64,000 nucleotides of DNA from the NCBI RefSeq assembly GCF_018691265.1, contig NW_024881322.1, positions 12,079,989-12,143,988 of the forward strand, in the 5' to 3' direction. The first letter of the stretch is position 1. Each line of letters opens with the position of its first letter. The stretch is from Tyto alba. Its lineage: Eukaryota > Chordata > Aves > Strigiformes > Tytonidae. A program made the position numbers and the translations under genes. Below the pieces are notes generated by a model, which was given only the letters and a program-made list of their open reading frames with translations, was not told where the DNA came from and made no database searches. This document shows positions 33,501 through 45,408 of the stretch, one piece after another.

Positions 33501-34990
33501 AGTGTTGTAATGACAATCTCATGGGTAGCAGTTCTGTTCAGCCACACCTTGGTATCTGCATGGCACTGTCAACAACTGGGAACCTCTTCCAGTTTTTCTC
33601 CAATTGGTATGTCCTAACTCAGAGAGCAGTTTGCATGGCTGAAAGTATTTGGTGGTTTAGGTGGTTTTCAGACAATACCTGCTCTGCTCTAGGCCCTTCT
33701 GAGTGGGCTGGGAACAAGGCACCCACTGGAAGTAGGTTTATGGGGTCATCTGTCCACTTGACTTGACATTGCCAGACTTTGGATGGGCAAGCTACTGTGG
33801 GATAGTCTTTGTTACGTGGTCATGGACCACCCCAAGCTCCTACCTGGTCACTGGGGCAGCAATCCTGGAGGATCCAGCAGAGCAAGGCTTACTATTTTCA
33901 ACCTGCAAGTGAATAAATTACGCTATTTCTCCTGGTGCTTCACAATTCAGGGCAGGATTAGCTCTTTTATGGCCACAGACCCCATTTTTAGGCAAACACT
34001 AGTCAGCTAGGCTCTTTCAGTATTCAAACTAAAACTTGTAGAATGAGTCCATCTCTGGAGGTACCGATGCCTCTTCCTTGATTAAAGAATGTGTCTGCCT
34101 GACTAGTTTAGGCTGGAGGCCTGATTTTCAAATGGCTGGAATTTAAATGAAATTAAATGCTTTCTAGGCTTCCCACTTTCTGCAAAGGTAGTTTGCTAGC
34201 ATCTCAGGATGAAAGCTATCAGTTGCAGTAGAGAGATTTAGTCCAGAGCAGGTTAGTATGAAGTAAAGGGCAGATGGCAACCAAATGGAATGATACTATG
34301 TGCTGGGTTTCTTAGACTTGAAATAGTATATGATATATCTGAACTAGTTTTGCTGCTTCAGACTTTTTAGGAAGATGTGGCTTTATATATAAAAAATATT
34401 TTCTAGCTATCAGTTCTCAGTACACTCAGATTAAAAATCAGATTAAAGCAGTAAGATAAATGGAAATCCTATAAGTGTTATAGACTTAGACAACAATGGA
34501 ATTCTAACCATGAAAAATATGCTTGCTGAATATCTGACTTTTGAATAACAATAAAATATTAGCTTACACTGTATATAATTCAAAGGAAGCTTCTTGTCTT
34601 TACTACCTTGAGTATGCTGATGATTAAAGTATTCATTATGGGAATCTCATTTTTAACAATTCAGCGGTTTGATCAGAGCAATAGAATTGGTTAGCTTTGA
34701 GACATAAGTAAATCTGCTATACACGCAGTGATGGTGGTTGTGGTACCTGTTGCTCATGCCCTGTGCCAGGGCCTCCATCCTGACGTTAGCTGCACACGGA
34801 ACCAAGAGCGACTGTGCCCTTAAATTCGGCACTTTGTGCTATAAGCCTGAAGTAGGTAGTGCAGAAACCCCTTCTCCTCCTCCCTTCCTTTTCAGAGTAA
34901 TATTTGCTGATTTAATTCTTCCAGGGGCAAGGCAGCTTTGCAAGAGAGAGGGTGGAACAATCACTGATGTATTGCACGCAGTATAAAAAG

Positions 34991-35039
34991 GTGTCTGTGT
35001 GTGTGATCGCATGGTGTGTGTGGGTGTGTGTTGTGTGTA
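34991..35039. repeat. interrupted (TG)n microsatellite
   Basis: TG units interrupted by a short ATCGCA segment and extra G and T bases. Confidence 0.8.
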
Positions 35040-38000
35040 CGTTTCAAACCACCCCTCTGAGGCTTAATTTCCATTTATTCAGGTGTATCTGTATCAACAA
35101 GGAAAACAGCTAGTCCTGCAAATAGGATATAGACTATGTTCATTTAGCATCAAGGACACTTTGATCTGGCCCAAAAAGCTCAGGTCTAGGAACGGTGGGG
35201 CTGTAGCCGGCAGTCTGTTTTTGGATACCTTCTAAGAGAAGTTGGACTTCTTGCCTGTTTTACTTACTCGTGTTGGTATGAGTTAAGAAGGAGCAGATGG
35301 GTCAGGGAGGGAATGGTTTGGAGCACATGTAGGGTGTTATCTTGTCATTTTTACCTGGGTGCTTTTTAATTTTTTTAGGTAATGTGAAGAATGCAGCTCT
35401 CATGATAACTTGAACGCGTCATCCTTTCCAGACCGCAATTTGAATCAAAGTATAAACTCTAGCTAGAAGTAACATGCAATATAGTTAAAAGCAAGTATAC
35501 ACACAACACCTATAAAACCAGGAAAAAGCAATGCTCTTGGCTCCTTTGGGAGGGTGTGTAGTTAATCTACTGTTACCGTGTGTCACAATGGTACGTTAAA
35601 AGACAAATACTGATATGAGGCGGCTGGCATTCAGGACACTGGCTGGTACAAAGCTGTTCAAGCAGCGCAGCTTGGTTTCCCCTCCACTCTGGAGGGGACA
35701 GAGCAGATCTTGATCTTAAAAGCTAGGGCAGCTTTGCCAAATCTGGTGGAATTGCACTGGTTTGCACCATCAAAAGACCCACTTCCTTGCTCTGTCTATT
35801 GTAGCATGCCCTAAAGATTGTCACATCATAGATAAAGCATGTCTGTAGATTCCTTTAGCACAAGGAAATGTCTTTAAGACTGGCTTTTCAGAAGAGGGAG
35901 GAGAAAAGAAGGGAGAAACCTCAAGGGAGGGAAAACCCACTAGTGGTATAATGAGTAACTTGGAAAGCAAAATAATGGCTTTCATGATTTGACTGGCCAT
36001 AGCCCAAATCATCAGGGAGAATGATGCCTGCCAGGGAATCAAATGGGATGCAATGATTTGGATGCATGCACTAACTGGTCGCTGCTGTTCCACTATGTGG
36101 TGACTTTCCAAAAGGGGTAGTGGACAGGAATGAGGGCAAATCCACCAACAAAGTAAATTTTGGTGCAAGTACCATGAGGATCAGAAACCTTTCTCTGACA
36201 AGATAGAAATGAAAATCTTTCAGTATCACTTTAATACATCACATGTATATGGCAAAGTTGTGTAGTGTTAATTCTTTTGCAACCTGTTTTTGAACACTGT
36301 TACCCCAAGCTTTATTTTGTTGTGTAATGGTATAATTTTTATTGGTTCTGATTTTGGTTGAATTGCTTTCAAGAATGCCTGCTGTAATATGGAGAATCAC
36401 ATTACACTGAAGAATCATACTTCACTAGTGTGCAAAATGAGACCAAAAAATCAAATTAAAACACAAGGACAAACGAAATCTTATCAGCAGCACTGTTTAG
36501 AGAAGAGTGGAATTAGAGCATTAAAAATGTTTTGCTGTTGAAATTCTATTATTTGTTTAAAAAAAACCCCAAACAAACAAGGAGAAAAATCTCATTTAAA
36601 AAGTGGAACTACCCAGAGGCAGGGATGCTTTTGGCTTCCATGGTGCTAGGGGCTGCAAGTTATTGTGTGGAGGAAATACATGGGAGTAGGTGTATTTACA
36701 GGGATCTTTCAAAGCCTTCGCCTTCTCCTTTCCTGCTACAGCTTCTTTCCCATCCTTTAACTTTGCAAATGTCCAGATCAGCTGCTCCTTCACCACTTAG
36801 TTTTTCCTGATCACAAGTTGCCCTGGAAAGCTATGTGATATGGTATATTGTTAATATTGCATGTTTCCTGGACACATCACAAATGATGGACCTTGCTGCT
36901 GTTAATGGATTGCGTCTACCTGGAAGAGGATCATGATTTACCGTGCTACTGTCTGCAGGCAACCTGGAGCAAGTGTCAGCTATTGCCAAAGGTCCTGCTG
37001 CTCAACTTTACTCTCCTCACTAAGCTACCTGTTCCAGAGTTTTAGATGCCTCTGGTTCCCTTGGTCCTCCAAGGAGAGAAAGAGCTTCTCCAGAGAGTGA
37101 TTTGGACTTCAGGAGCTCTGACTCACCTTTGGGGTTGCTTGCTCACTGCAGGAGCCTCAGGGTTCCTCGTTTAGGCACCTCAGCTAGGCACCTAAAATTA
37201 GATGGTATAGGTTCCTCCTGTGTATCTAAAGGAAACAGTGCATTTCCTCTGAGTTTCAGAACTGCTTGGAATAGTTAAGATGAAGTCCAAGCTCAAAATA
37301 ACATTACAGGGTGGTTTTTTTTTTTTTTTTTCTTTCCTGTACCCGGAATTGATTGGATGAATTTGGATCTCTTACCCATGGTGTGAAGTCACTTTAAATA
37401 ACACAAACTGAGTGTATATTGGGAAACATATAATAGCATAAACCAATACAATACTCCAGCACACTGGAGACTGTTCCTTTTGCCAGCGTTTGGTAAGGGA
37501 GAAAATGGTAAGCTTGAAGCAAGCAGAAAAGACTCAGAACAGTTGAGAATTAAAAAGTCATATTGCCTTCTGGCTGTCATGCCTAAAAATAACTTAAATG
37601 TATTGGATATTCCTGACAGTGACAATGTCTAGTGAAATCATCGTAACATGCAGATGAAGTACTTCTAGGAAACAGTAGAACTAAGAAGCTTTCAGGGAAG
37701 AATGCCATCTCTCCATAAACAACCTGCAGTACGTAACTGCATTGTTGCTTGTGAGATACATACCAAACACCTCAGGGGATTTTGGCTTAATTTCTTCTCT
37801 GAAGCTGGAAGACATTTTCTTAAGAGATTTATCAGTTCTTGGTGCACCACGCCCAGTCCTCAGAAATGGTGAGCTCTTCTTTGGGATGTTAAATGTTTTC
37901 AGGTGACACTAACACCAGGGATGAGGGAGCCTTCTAAAACTGATCTGAAAAATACCTACTTGTAAAATTGGTTCAAGTGAAGTTTGTGGAAATGAGGTGT

Positions 38001-41000
38001 TCCAAACAGTGTTTTCAAAGGCAGGACCTGCCTGGTGCTTCTGTGGTCCACTCGGAACCTGCAGTCTCAGGGGTTCCTTACCACTGCAAATCCTGAATGC
38101 TGGGGACACCACTGCTGCCCATGTAACGGCTCCTCACCTTTGGATTCATAGCCAGAAGGCTTCAGAATTGATATTGTCACCAAACTGATTATTAGGCTGA
38201 AGAGCAACCCCATGGTGAGGAGGAGAAAGGTTCAACACAAAGTGAGAAGTCTTCATGCAATGTTTTGTTAAGCTGTGGGGCTCCCTGCCAAAGGATGCTG
38301 AGGGTGCTGAAGGTCTAAGCTGGTTGAACAGAAAACTTTTGACTGTTTATGAACATACAGAAAACACAGCTGGCTCAGGAGGTGCCCGAGCTGGTGGTGA
38401 TGGGATAGCTAGTATCACCACAGCCTGCCTTGTTCTTGATCATTTTTAGCATCTTTATCATTTTTTCATCATCTGTTTGGGCAATGATGGAGATACGGTA
38501 CAGAGCTGGATACTGGGTTTAATGGACTTTTGATCTGACCCAGTAGGGATGCATTTTTTTCTTTAATGTTCAAAGTCAAGCTGTCAGTTGATTTAGGATA
38601 CCTGAGACATTTCTGAAAAGATAAAAATTCAGACATCCCAATTCTGCTAACTTCAGTGACAGGTACTTCAAAAGCATATGGGTGCCTGAGGTCTAAATTC
38701 ATCACTGCTCTTGTGAAACTTGAGTGCGTTAGGAACGGGGTCAATAGGAGTACCAGTATGGAAAACCAGGAGGATAGAGCTCCAGGCCTGCTGAAGCAAG
38801 CGGGAGTGGAGTTTTGTCCTTGACTTCTGTGGGGCTAGGATTTTACTTAATCCTTTTATTTTCCATTTCTCACCCTACAAGAGCCAGAGGATATAGGACT
38901 GAAATAACAAGTCATGCCTTTGAGCTGATATGTAGAAGTATTTCTCCAAGCAATTGATTTTTCAAAGTTAATGTCTGGGAAAGTATTTGGGTGTAAACTA
39001 CAACTAAAAATCTTTTGGTCCTGCTGAGACAAATTTACATAAATAATACGCCTTTTTATACTGCAGGGCAGAAACAGACTGCCTAGGATTCGGAAGATGG
39101 CATTGCATTATCTGTTTTAGGTGGCTGTTTTTTCACAACTTCCTTGAGCATGTATGTTGGAGAAGGGCAGATTGGATGGATATTTTGTTTAATTTGATAT
39201 GGTCTTTGGTTAAAACAGACTTCCTGAAAACATGCAAACTCTTCTACACATTGAAAAGCAAAGGGAAAATTTTAAAGTAACGGCTGTTTTATGTGTTGAC
39301 AAATTAAATGTTACCATGGATACCCTGGTCTGTTTACAGCAATAATAGTAATAATAAATATTTTCAATTCACACTGTGCTTTTCATCTCAAAGGATCCTC
39401 AGGTGGTTTACAAATGACATACATGGATTGCTCTACATGGCACTGAACCGCAGCCCCACGAACTGCCTAACAATCTATATTGGTACTGCCTGTCAGTGGA
39501 AGGTAGAAAATGTACTGTACCCTGAATGAATCTGTAGGGATTGTTTGGGGAAGCAGAATGTAAATGGCAGACCTGAAATCCAGCCAAGAGCTGAACAGCA
39601 AAATGCAAAGATTCAGATAGGATCAGGTATCAAGTTACTGATATGATTTGGTAATTGTTTGAGCAGCTGGATTAAATTTTTACTAGAGCTGGGAAGAAAC
39701 TGTTTCCTTCTTGGAAAAACTTGCAGACCAAAACCTTTCCCTTTTCACCCCAAGGCGAGTACCTCTGCAGTTTTGAAGGGCGAGAGCATCCTGCTGCAAA
39801 CAGCCAGTTTAGGGCCCCTTCCAGGGATGCGGGAGACCCAGTTTATAGCCTTTTTTTGATCACTTTGCCCTGCTGAGTGACTGTCTTTACTCTTCCTGGG
39901 ACCATTGTTCACTTTGACCTAAATAAGCTTATCAAATTGTTACAATTATTTGAATTAGTATTAATTGGAGCTTGAACAAGGTACTGTTGCAAGGTAAATC
40001 AGGTGTGCACAGCTGCTGAATTGCTGGGTCATTTTCTCTCTGGCAATCTGCACAAAGCAGTCAAAGTCCCAGTGAAGGAGATCAGGAATGGACAACGTGG
40101 CAGTAGCTTGGTGATCTGGATATTCTCCTGAGAAGAGAAATGCTGGTACAACTCTCTTGCTTCTAACATGAGTGCGTGGTCCAAGCCAGGGAGCAAGCGA
40201 GACTCTCTGCCTTTTGGAAGAAAGTTTCTCCTGGAACTAAGAAACTTGTCTGAAACTTTGTGATCATCACCGGTATTTTCCCACAATTTTTCTTCATGAA
40301 TCAGTGCTTTATGGCTTAAGGAAAAATAACAGTGTCATCAGATAAATGAATTTTTAAAAACCCCAAACCCTGGGAGTTCCAATATTTACCCTTCCTTTTG
40401 ATAACATTTAACTTTGTGCTTTCTAGATATAGCATGAGTAATTCTCTACGCTTTTGCTTTCTTAGGCAGAGCATTAGTGCTTATGTGACCTATATAACCA
40501 GTGACGGAGAAGATGATTCCTTAGAAACACGTTATACTCAGACTGTTTTTCTACATTGTTTAGGGAAGGCAGCTACATGATGGGGTCCAGTAAACTCCTT
40601 GAGAATTCTTCATTGCAGTGGCTGCCTTTATAGCAGCAACTCTTTTAAATTCCTGAGCTGTGCCTACCCTTCTGAGGTCAAAAATAATTGCAGGTGTAAG
40701 TGATGGAAATGTTGTATCGAAGTAGTTGTTGTTATTATTTCACATTTCAGTCTTGAAAGGCCAGGAATCCTGGAAGACCAGGTCCTCCTTCCTGTGAAAA
40801 TCCCCCAAAACTCACTGCTAACAGCTTTTTTTCTTAATGAACATGCCTTGTATTATTGAGCATCCTAATCATTAAATGTATTGTTAATAAAAAGGTCTGT
40901 TTGGCTGAGGCTCTTCACTGGGCTAGAACTAAGTGGAATTTAAAATAACTACTGGAGCTCAGTAGTGACCCTCTTCCATCCTTTGAAGAGAGGGGATTTA

Positions 41001-42104
41001 AAAAGTGCAACATTTCTATCTGACTTAAGCTTTTATTGAGACACCAAGGTAGGGCTGAGGTTTATACCTTAAACACAGACCAGGTTTGCTGATATTTTGT
41101 AAATGTTTTGGTGTGCTTTGGGCAAGCTTTTAGCAAACTGTGTCTCAGCTATTATTTTGCTGTCAGTCTTCTGAAGCTCAGTGTTCCCATGTGGTTTCCA
41201 CCCGGAACAACACAAAACCTGATGAATTTACCTGGAATTTACTTTTATTCTTGGGAACCTGAAAACTTGGAGCACTTTAGTATCATGTTTCTGAATTAAT
41301 ACACATTATAGGAAAAAGAAAATGATTGCACAGATTTATGTGAACTGGGATCATTAAGATATTGATAGTGTTTTCTTGGATACCTATTTATAAAACCTTG
41401 GCTTGCTGCTAGCCTTCTGTGAAAACTTTGCCAGCCTTGAGTCTAAATTTTCTCTATTCATAGGATAGGGATGGTTTGCCTGCCTTTTTCAGTGGATTGC
41501 TGCAAGCACTCTGAATCACATTTTTAAACATCATTGGGTAAAGAAGCTGCAGAGAGGAGTTTATAAACCATGTGACAAACCACCAGGAGGAGGAAGAGCT
41601 CAGAAGACTTTCTTGTGTGTGTGTGTGCATGTACATTTTGCTCAGTTTATCACCATTACTGCTAAATTACTTCTGTTGTCTCCCCATAGTCACTTATGTT
41701 TTTACTGATAATCTCGTGTTCTGCTGCCAGTTGTGTTTCCAGAGACTTACCGTTAGCGTAGTAGATGACTGATGGTGTACTATAATCTTTGGTTGATTCA
41801 TTATATCTGGAACAATTAAAATCCGCTGCTTGTGTTTGAAAGGCTGAAACCTGAGCACAATTTCCTGCAAGTCAGAAACCCCCTGTGAGCAAAGGGAGCC
41901 ACAGAAGCAGGGGCTGCAGCACAGCAGGGAACACAAGGAGCATCAGTGGGTAGATCACAGCAAAATCTAACCCTTCACCTTTTGTTTTAATTGTGTGCTG
42001 ACTCCTACACAGCGATTTGACGGATAGAGCTGGCTTACTGACTCGGGAGTCTTGCCCTAATTGACTGCCGGTTTAGATACGGGAGCCTCTAACCAGTTGT
42101 TAAA

Positions 42105-42328
42105 CTCTGAGTAGGCATGTCGGTAACATGCCGGCGAGAGTGTTTGGGGGAGGAGAAAGCTGCTGGGTGCATGCCTCTCGGATTCGGCTCCCCGCGCCGG
42201 GAGATGGGTGAGGTTGGGTGTGCGAGCTGTCACAAGCAGATAGTCAAGGGCAGCGAAGAGCGAGCTCCAGCGCTCTGCTTCCCGGGGGGAGAGAAAGGCT
42301 GCTGCTGAAAGTACAAGCTGGCAGGATC
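42105..42328 (+). promoter_or_regulatory. PDE1C: CpG-rich promoter / 5' UTR of PDE1C exon
   Basis: About a dozen CpGs fall within roughly 200 bases directly before the ATG, whereas the sequence either side is CpG-poor. No TATA box is seen, which fits a CpG-type promoter with several start sites. TCCCGGGGGGA at 42280-42290 resembles an EBF/Olf-1 site with one extra base. An in-frame TGA at 42209-42211 with no ATG between it and 42329 fixes the start codon. The transcript start itself cannot be placed. Confidence 0.6.
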
Positions 42329-42413
42329 ATGACGGAGCCAAGCTGCAGAAAGGAAGGATTTAAAAAATGCCGGAGTGCTACTTTCAGCATCGATGGCTAT
42401 AGCTTTACAATTG
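42329..42413 (+). CDS. PDE1C: PDE1C first coding exon (long-isoform N-terminus)
   Basis: 85 bases: ATG, 28 codons and one extra base before the donor G|GTGAGC (phase 1). The peptide contains KEGFKKCRSATFSIDGYSF and ends in FTI. This matches, from memory, the start of the long mammalian PDE1C isoform (PDE1C2 of olfactory neurons), where the next residue is Val, as a split GTN codon would give. PDE1C is a Ca2+/calmodulin-activated phosphodiesterase that hydrolyses cAMP and cGMP; the long form works in olfactory cilia. Only the N-terminal tail is here; the catalytic HD-type domain and calmodulin sites lie in later exons outside the window. The start has A at -3 and an upstream in-frame stop. The first few residues differ from the mammalian ones, as expected for a terminal tail. 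I found no second exon downstream in the window. Confidence 0.8.
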
Positions 42414-45300
42414 GTGAGCCCGATTTAATTCCTCTTCTTTCCCTCGCTGTCTCTCTGCTCCTTCCTGCCTCTCTTTCTTCGCAGCTCCAGTTGAAAACTG
42501 CCTTTTCTCAATATATGCCTCTAAAATATAGAGATGCCCTGCAACTTTTGTCTGGGTTGGTTTTCCATTCTGTCTTCTATATTTTCCTCTGCCCAAGAAA
42601 CTTGCCTATGAAATGCAGCTGCGCTAAATCCTTTTGCTGGGTTTTGGCAAGAGTTCACCGAGATGTTTGCTGAACTTTTGTTTTGGAACCTTATCTCAGG
42701 AAAGCCTGGGCTTCAGGATTGCAGGTTTCCAACTTGCTGGCTGCATTTCCTTTCGATGAGCCCAGAACATAACCCTTGGGAGCCTTGGCTTTGTTTCCAA
42801 TATTTCTTTGTTCTCTGTAACCTTTTGCTATTTCTCAGTTTGCATAAAGATGTATGTAACAGTTCTTGTTGCCTCCCAAACACAAAAGCAAAATTGCTGC
42901 GGTAGGGAAAGATGGGAGGAGAGATTAGGAATTTTAGGACTGGTGTTTGTAGCTGTCTGGAGAGTGCAGTTTACTGTGTTCGCTGTTTTAGGGAAAAGTG
43001 AGGCACTTCAAAGCGACAGGTGTCTGTGTTTTTTTTCCAAGAGACATGCTGTACAAAAGTTAAAATCTGAGGATTTCCTGAGCAGGCTGCTCTGCTAAAA
43101 CTGTGTATCTCACTAGATTGCGTTATGTAAATCTCTGTAGAGCTTAGAAACAAAGCAAGCTTACATCCCATTTTAATTTTTAGATGAAATCCAAGTTAAA
43201 ATATGTGGATAACTTACTAGTAATAATCAATCAATACAAATTCCCCTTGAATAACTTTAAGATGTCGGAGATTGTACTTCCTTGCAGTTGTGAAATCAGG
43301 AAAGTTTTTCCTGATTTGTACCAGTGTAATTGCGTTGCAATTTAATCTAATAATGATGGATACAAGCTTTTTATTCGTGTGGGAGGAGGTACCTCTTTAT
43401 TCCCCTGCTTTATGAAAAACTTGTTTTGCAATCATTAACTTCATGCAAACATTAAACTTGCTGAAAAAAACCTGGAGATGGAAATGTATGTTTCATTAAA
43501 ATATTTTCATGTAGTCATCTGTTAATGTGCATAGAGCATTTTACATGTGACACTGCCAGGCGAATGCTACTTTTCAAATTTCCTTCTCTAATGGGAATGT
43601 GGTAGTCCCTCCACAGGTTAATTTGCAACATGCTCCCTTTTGAACTCTCTATCTTAATCTCTGCCCCTCTCAGCATCATTACTAATAGTATTATTTCATC
43701 AGTTTGTGTCAGTCTGGAGGATAAACATTTCCTTTTTGAGCCTAGGTACATTATCTGAAGACGCTGAACATTTATGACTGTGCCTAATTATTTTGTTTGT
43801 TCATGAACAAACGAACAGGATTGCTGTGTTTTGCTCTGCTGTCTTTATTGGCACTCATCCTCACAAAAAACTAGACCAAATTTTGGATCAGGTGACTCGG
43901 GTTTAGAATTGCAGCTTCATCTGCTTCTTAGGACAGTTGTTGCATAGGAGTCCCTGTGCTATTTTCTTCTGTTTGGTGCACACAATGAGTGTATTGATTC
44001 TGTGATCTGTGCATTATATAACATTTATTTTTGTATCTGGGCAAGTGTGCATTGCATTGACTCACATAGCCGTGAAAACTTTGTAAACATGCTATCTAGT
44101 CTTACCAGCACTGTGTGGTAGACAGACCTGAATGATTCACGCATTTGTTAGTCTTCATACTGAAGGAAACTAATTTATCCAAAAGATCCCACAGCAACAT
44201 TAGCTTGTCAGGGATGGGCTTACACAGAATTCTCATCTGATGGAAAAAAGAAGTTTATGTAACTACTTTTGGGTGCTGCAAATTTGGAAGAAGTTCTTGG
44301 GAAATGCTGAGCAGCTGCATCTGCTATTGAAGTGGCAGCTGGGAGAGAAGAAGGCTGATACTCTTGAAGAACAGAGTAGCATCAGGTTGAGAGAACTGAG
44401 TTTCCATTTGGGTGCAAAAGAAAATATTTAGCATTGGTTCACCCATATACTAACTGCTAAGAAAGGATGATCTCCACAGCGCTTTGAAAAATGATCACTT
44501 ACAATGAGACTTCATTAAGATTTTAATGAAAGGCCTAGGCCTAACATCAGCTGTGAAAGTCTGTGGGCATGGAAGAAGGCTGGCGCAAGAGCTCCCTGCT
44601 GATGGCTTGCAGTTAGGTAGCCTCGCGTCTCGGGAGAGGGTCAGCGCCTGTTCACACAGCAGCAGGACCTAGAGCAGCTCCTCAACTGCTCTAATTCTCC
44701 CCTGGTTTGCTGACAGTGCTGGTGGCGGGATGGGAGAGCTGTGGGAACTCCACGCTTCCCAAGGACTTCACAGATCCCGGTGGAAGGAGGGGATCTGCCA
44801 TACTAGAAAGGCAAACATATGCCAATACTCGGTAGCTTGCTTCTGTATGAAGAAACAAGGTAGTTGCAAATCCCTTTCCTCCAGATACCTCCCTTTTGGC
44901 AGAGGCCCTGAGGAAAACTGAGCTGCGCTGCTCTATGCCCACTGAGGATTTCTGTGTTGTTTTGGATATTCTGCTTTTATGGACTTTTTACCCTCGTAGC
45001 ATGATCTAAAGGGACTATAGTGGAGCCATCATGTGAGCCGTTTAGTGGGACCATTCAAGACAGGAATCAAGCAACATAGTTTGCTCTAGAAAGTTCAATA
45101 TATCTCAGACGAAGGTTTCAAGATATTTATTTACCATTTGTCAGCAAACATCTGAGTCTGTGAAACTTTGTATACACATGTTATTGTATTTGAGTTCTTG
45201 TTTAACTTTGGCTAAATTTTCTTCCACTGAAAGTAAAACATAACAGAAAGGCAGCTGAGTTTAAGGGAAAACAAATTAAGAGTTAAGGTGATTGGGATAT

Positions 45301-45408
45301 TTTTTGTTGGTGGGGGGTTTTTTGCCTTTTTTTGTTTGTTTGTTTGTTTTTTGTTGGTTGGTTGTGTTGGTTTTTTTTTCTTGTTGTTGTTTTTTTTTTT
45401 TTTTCTTT
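45301..45408. repeat. T/G-rich (GTTT)n-type tract
   Basis: About 108 bases of T with single G, GG or G6 islands, including four GTTT units and a final 15-T run. It is the complement-style partner of the A-rich tracts elsewhere. Confidence 0.9.

Larger units (their letters stand above)
26875..42104. other. non-coding sequence upstream of PDE1C
   Basis: Fifteen kilobases with no supported coding exon. It holds a GC-rich block near 30380-30780, a TG repeat at 34991-35039, and T-runs at 29614-29628, 33223-33239 and 37314-37331. The longest frame (154 codons, 33302-33766) has no recognisable motif. Unrecognised old repeats and conserved enhancers are likely but cannot be named by eye. Confidence 0.55.

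Noticed and set aside
33302..33766. 154-codon plus-strand frame
   Set aside because: Cysteine- and tryptophan-rich without pattern. No homologue recognised.
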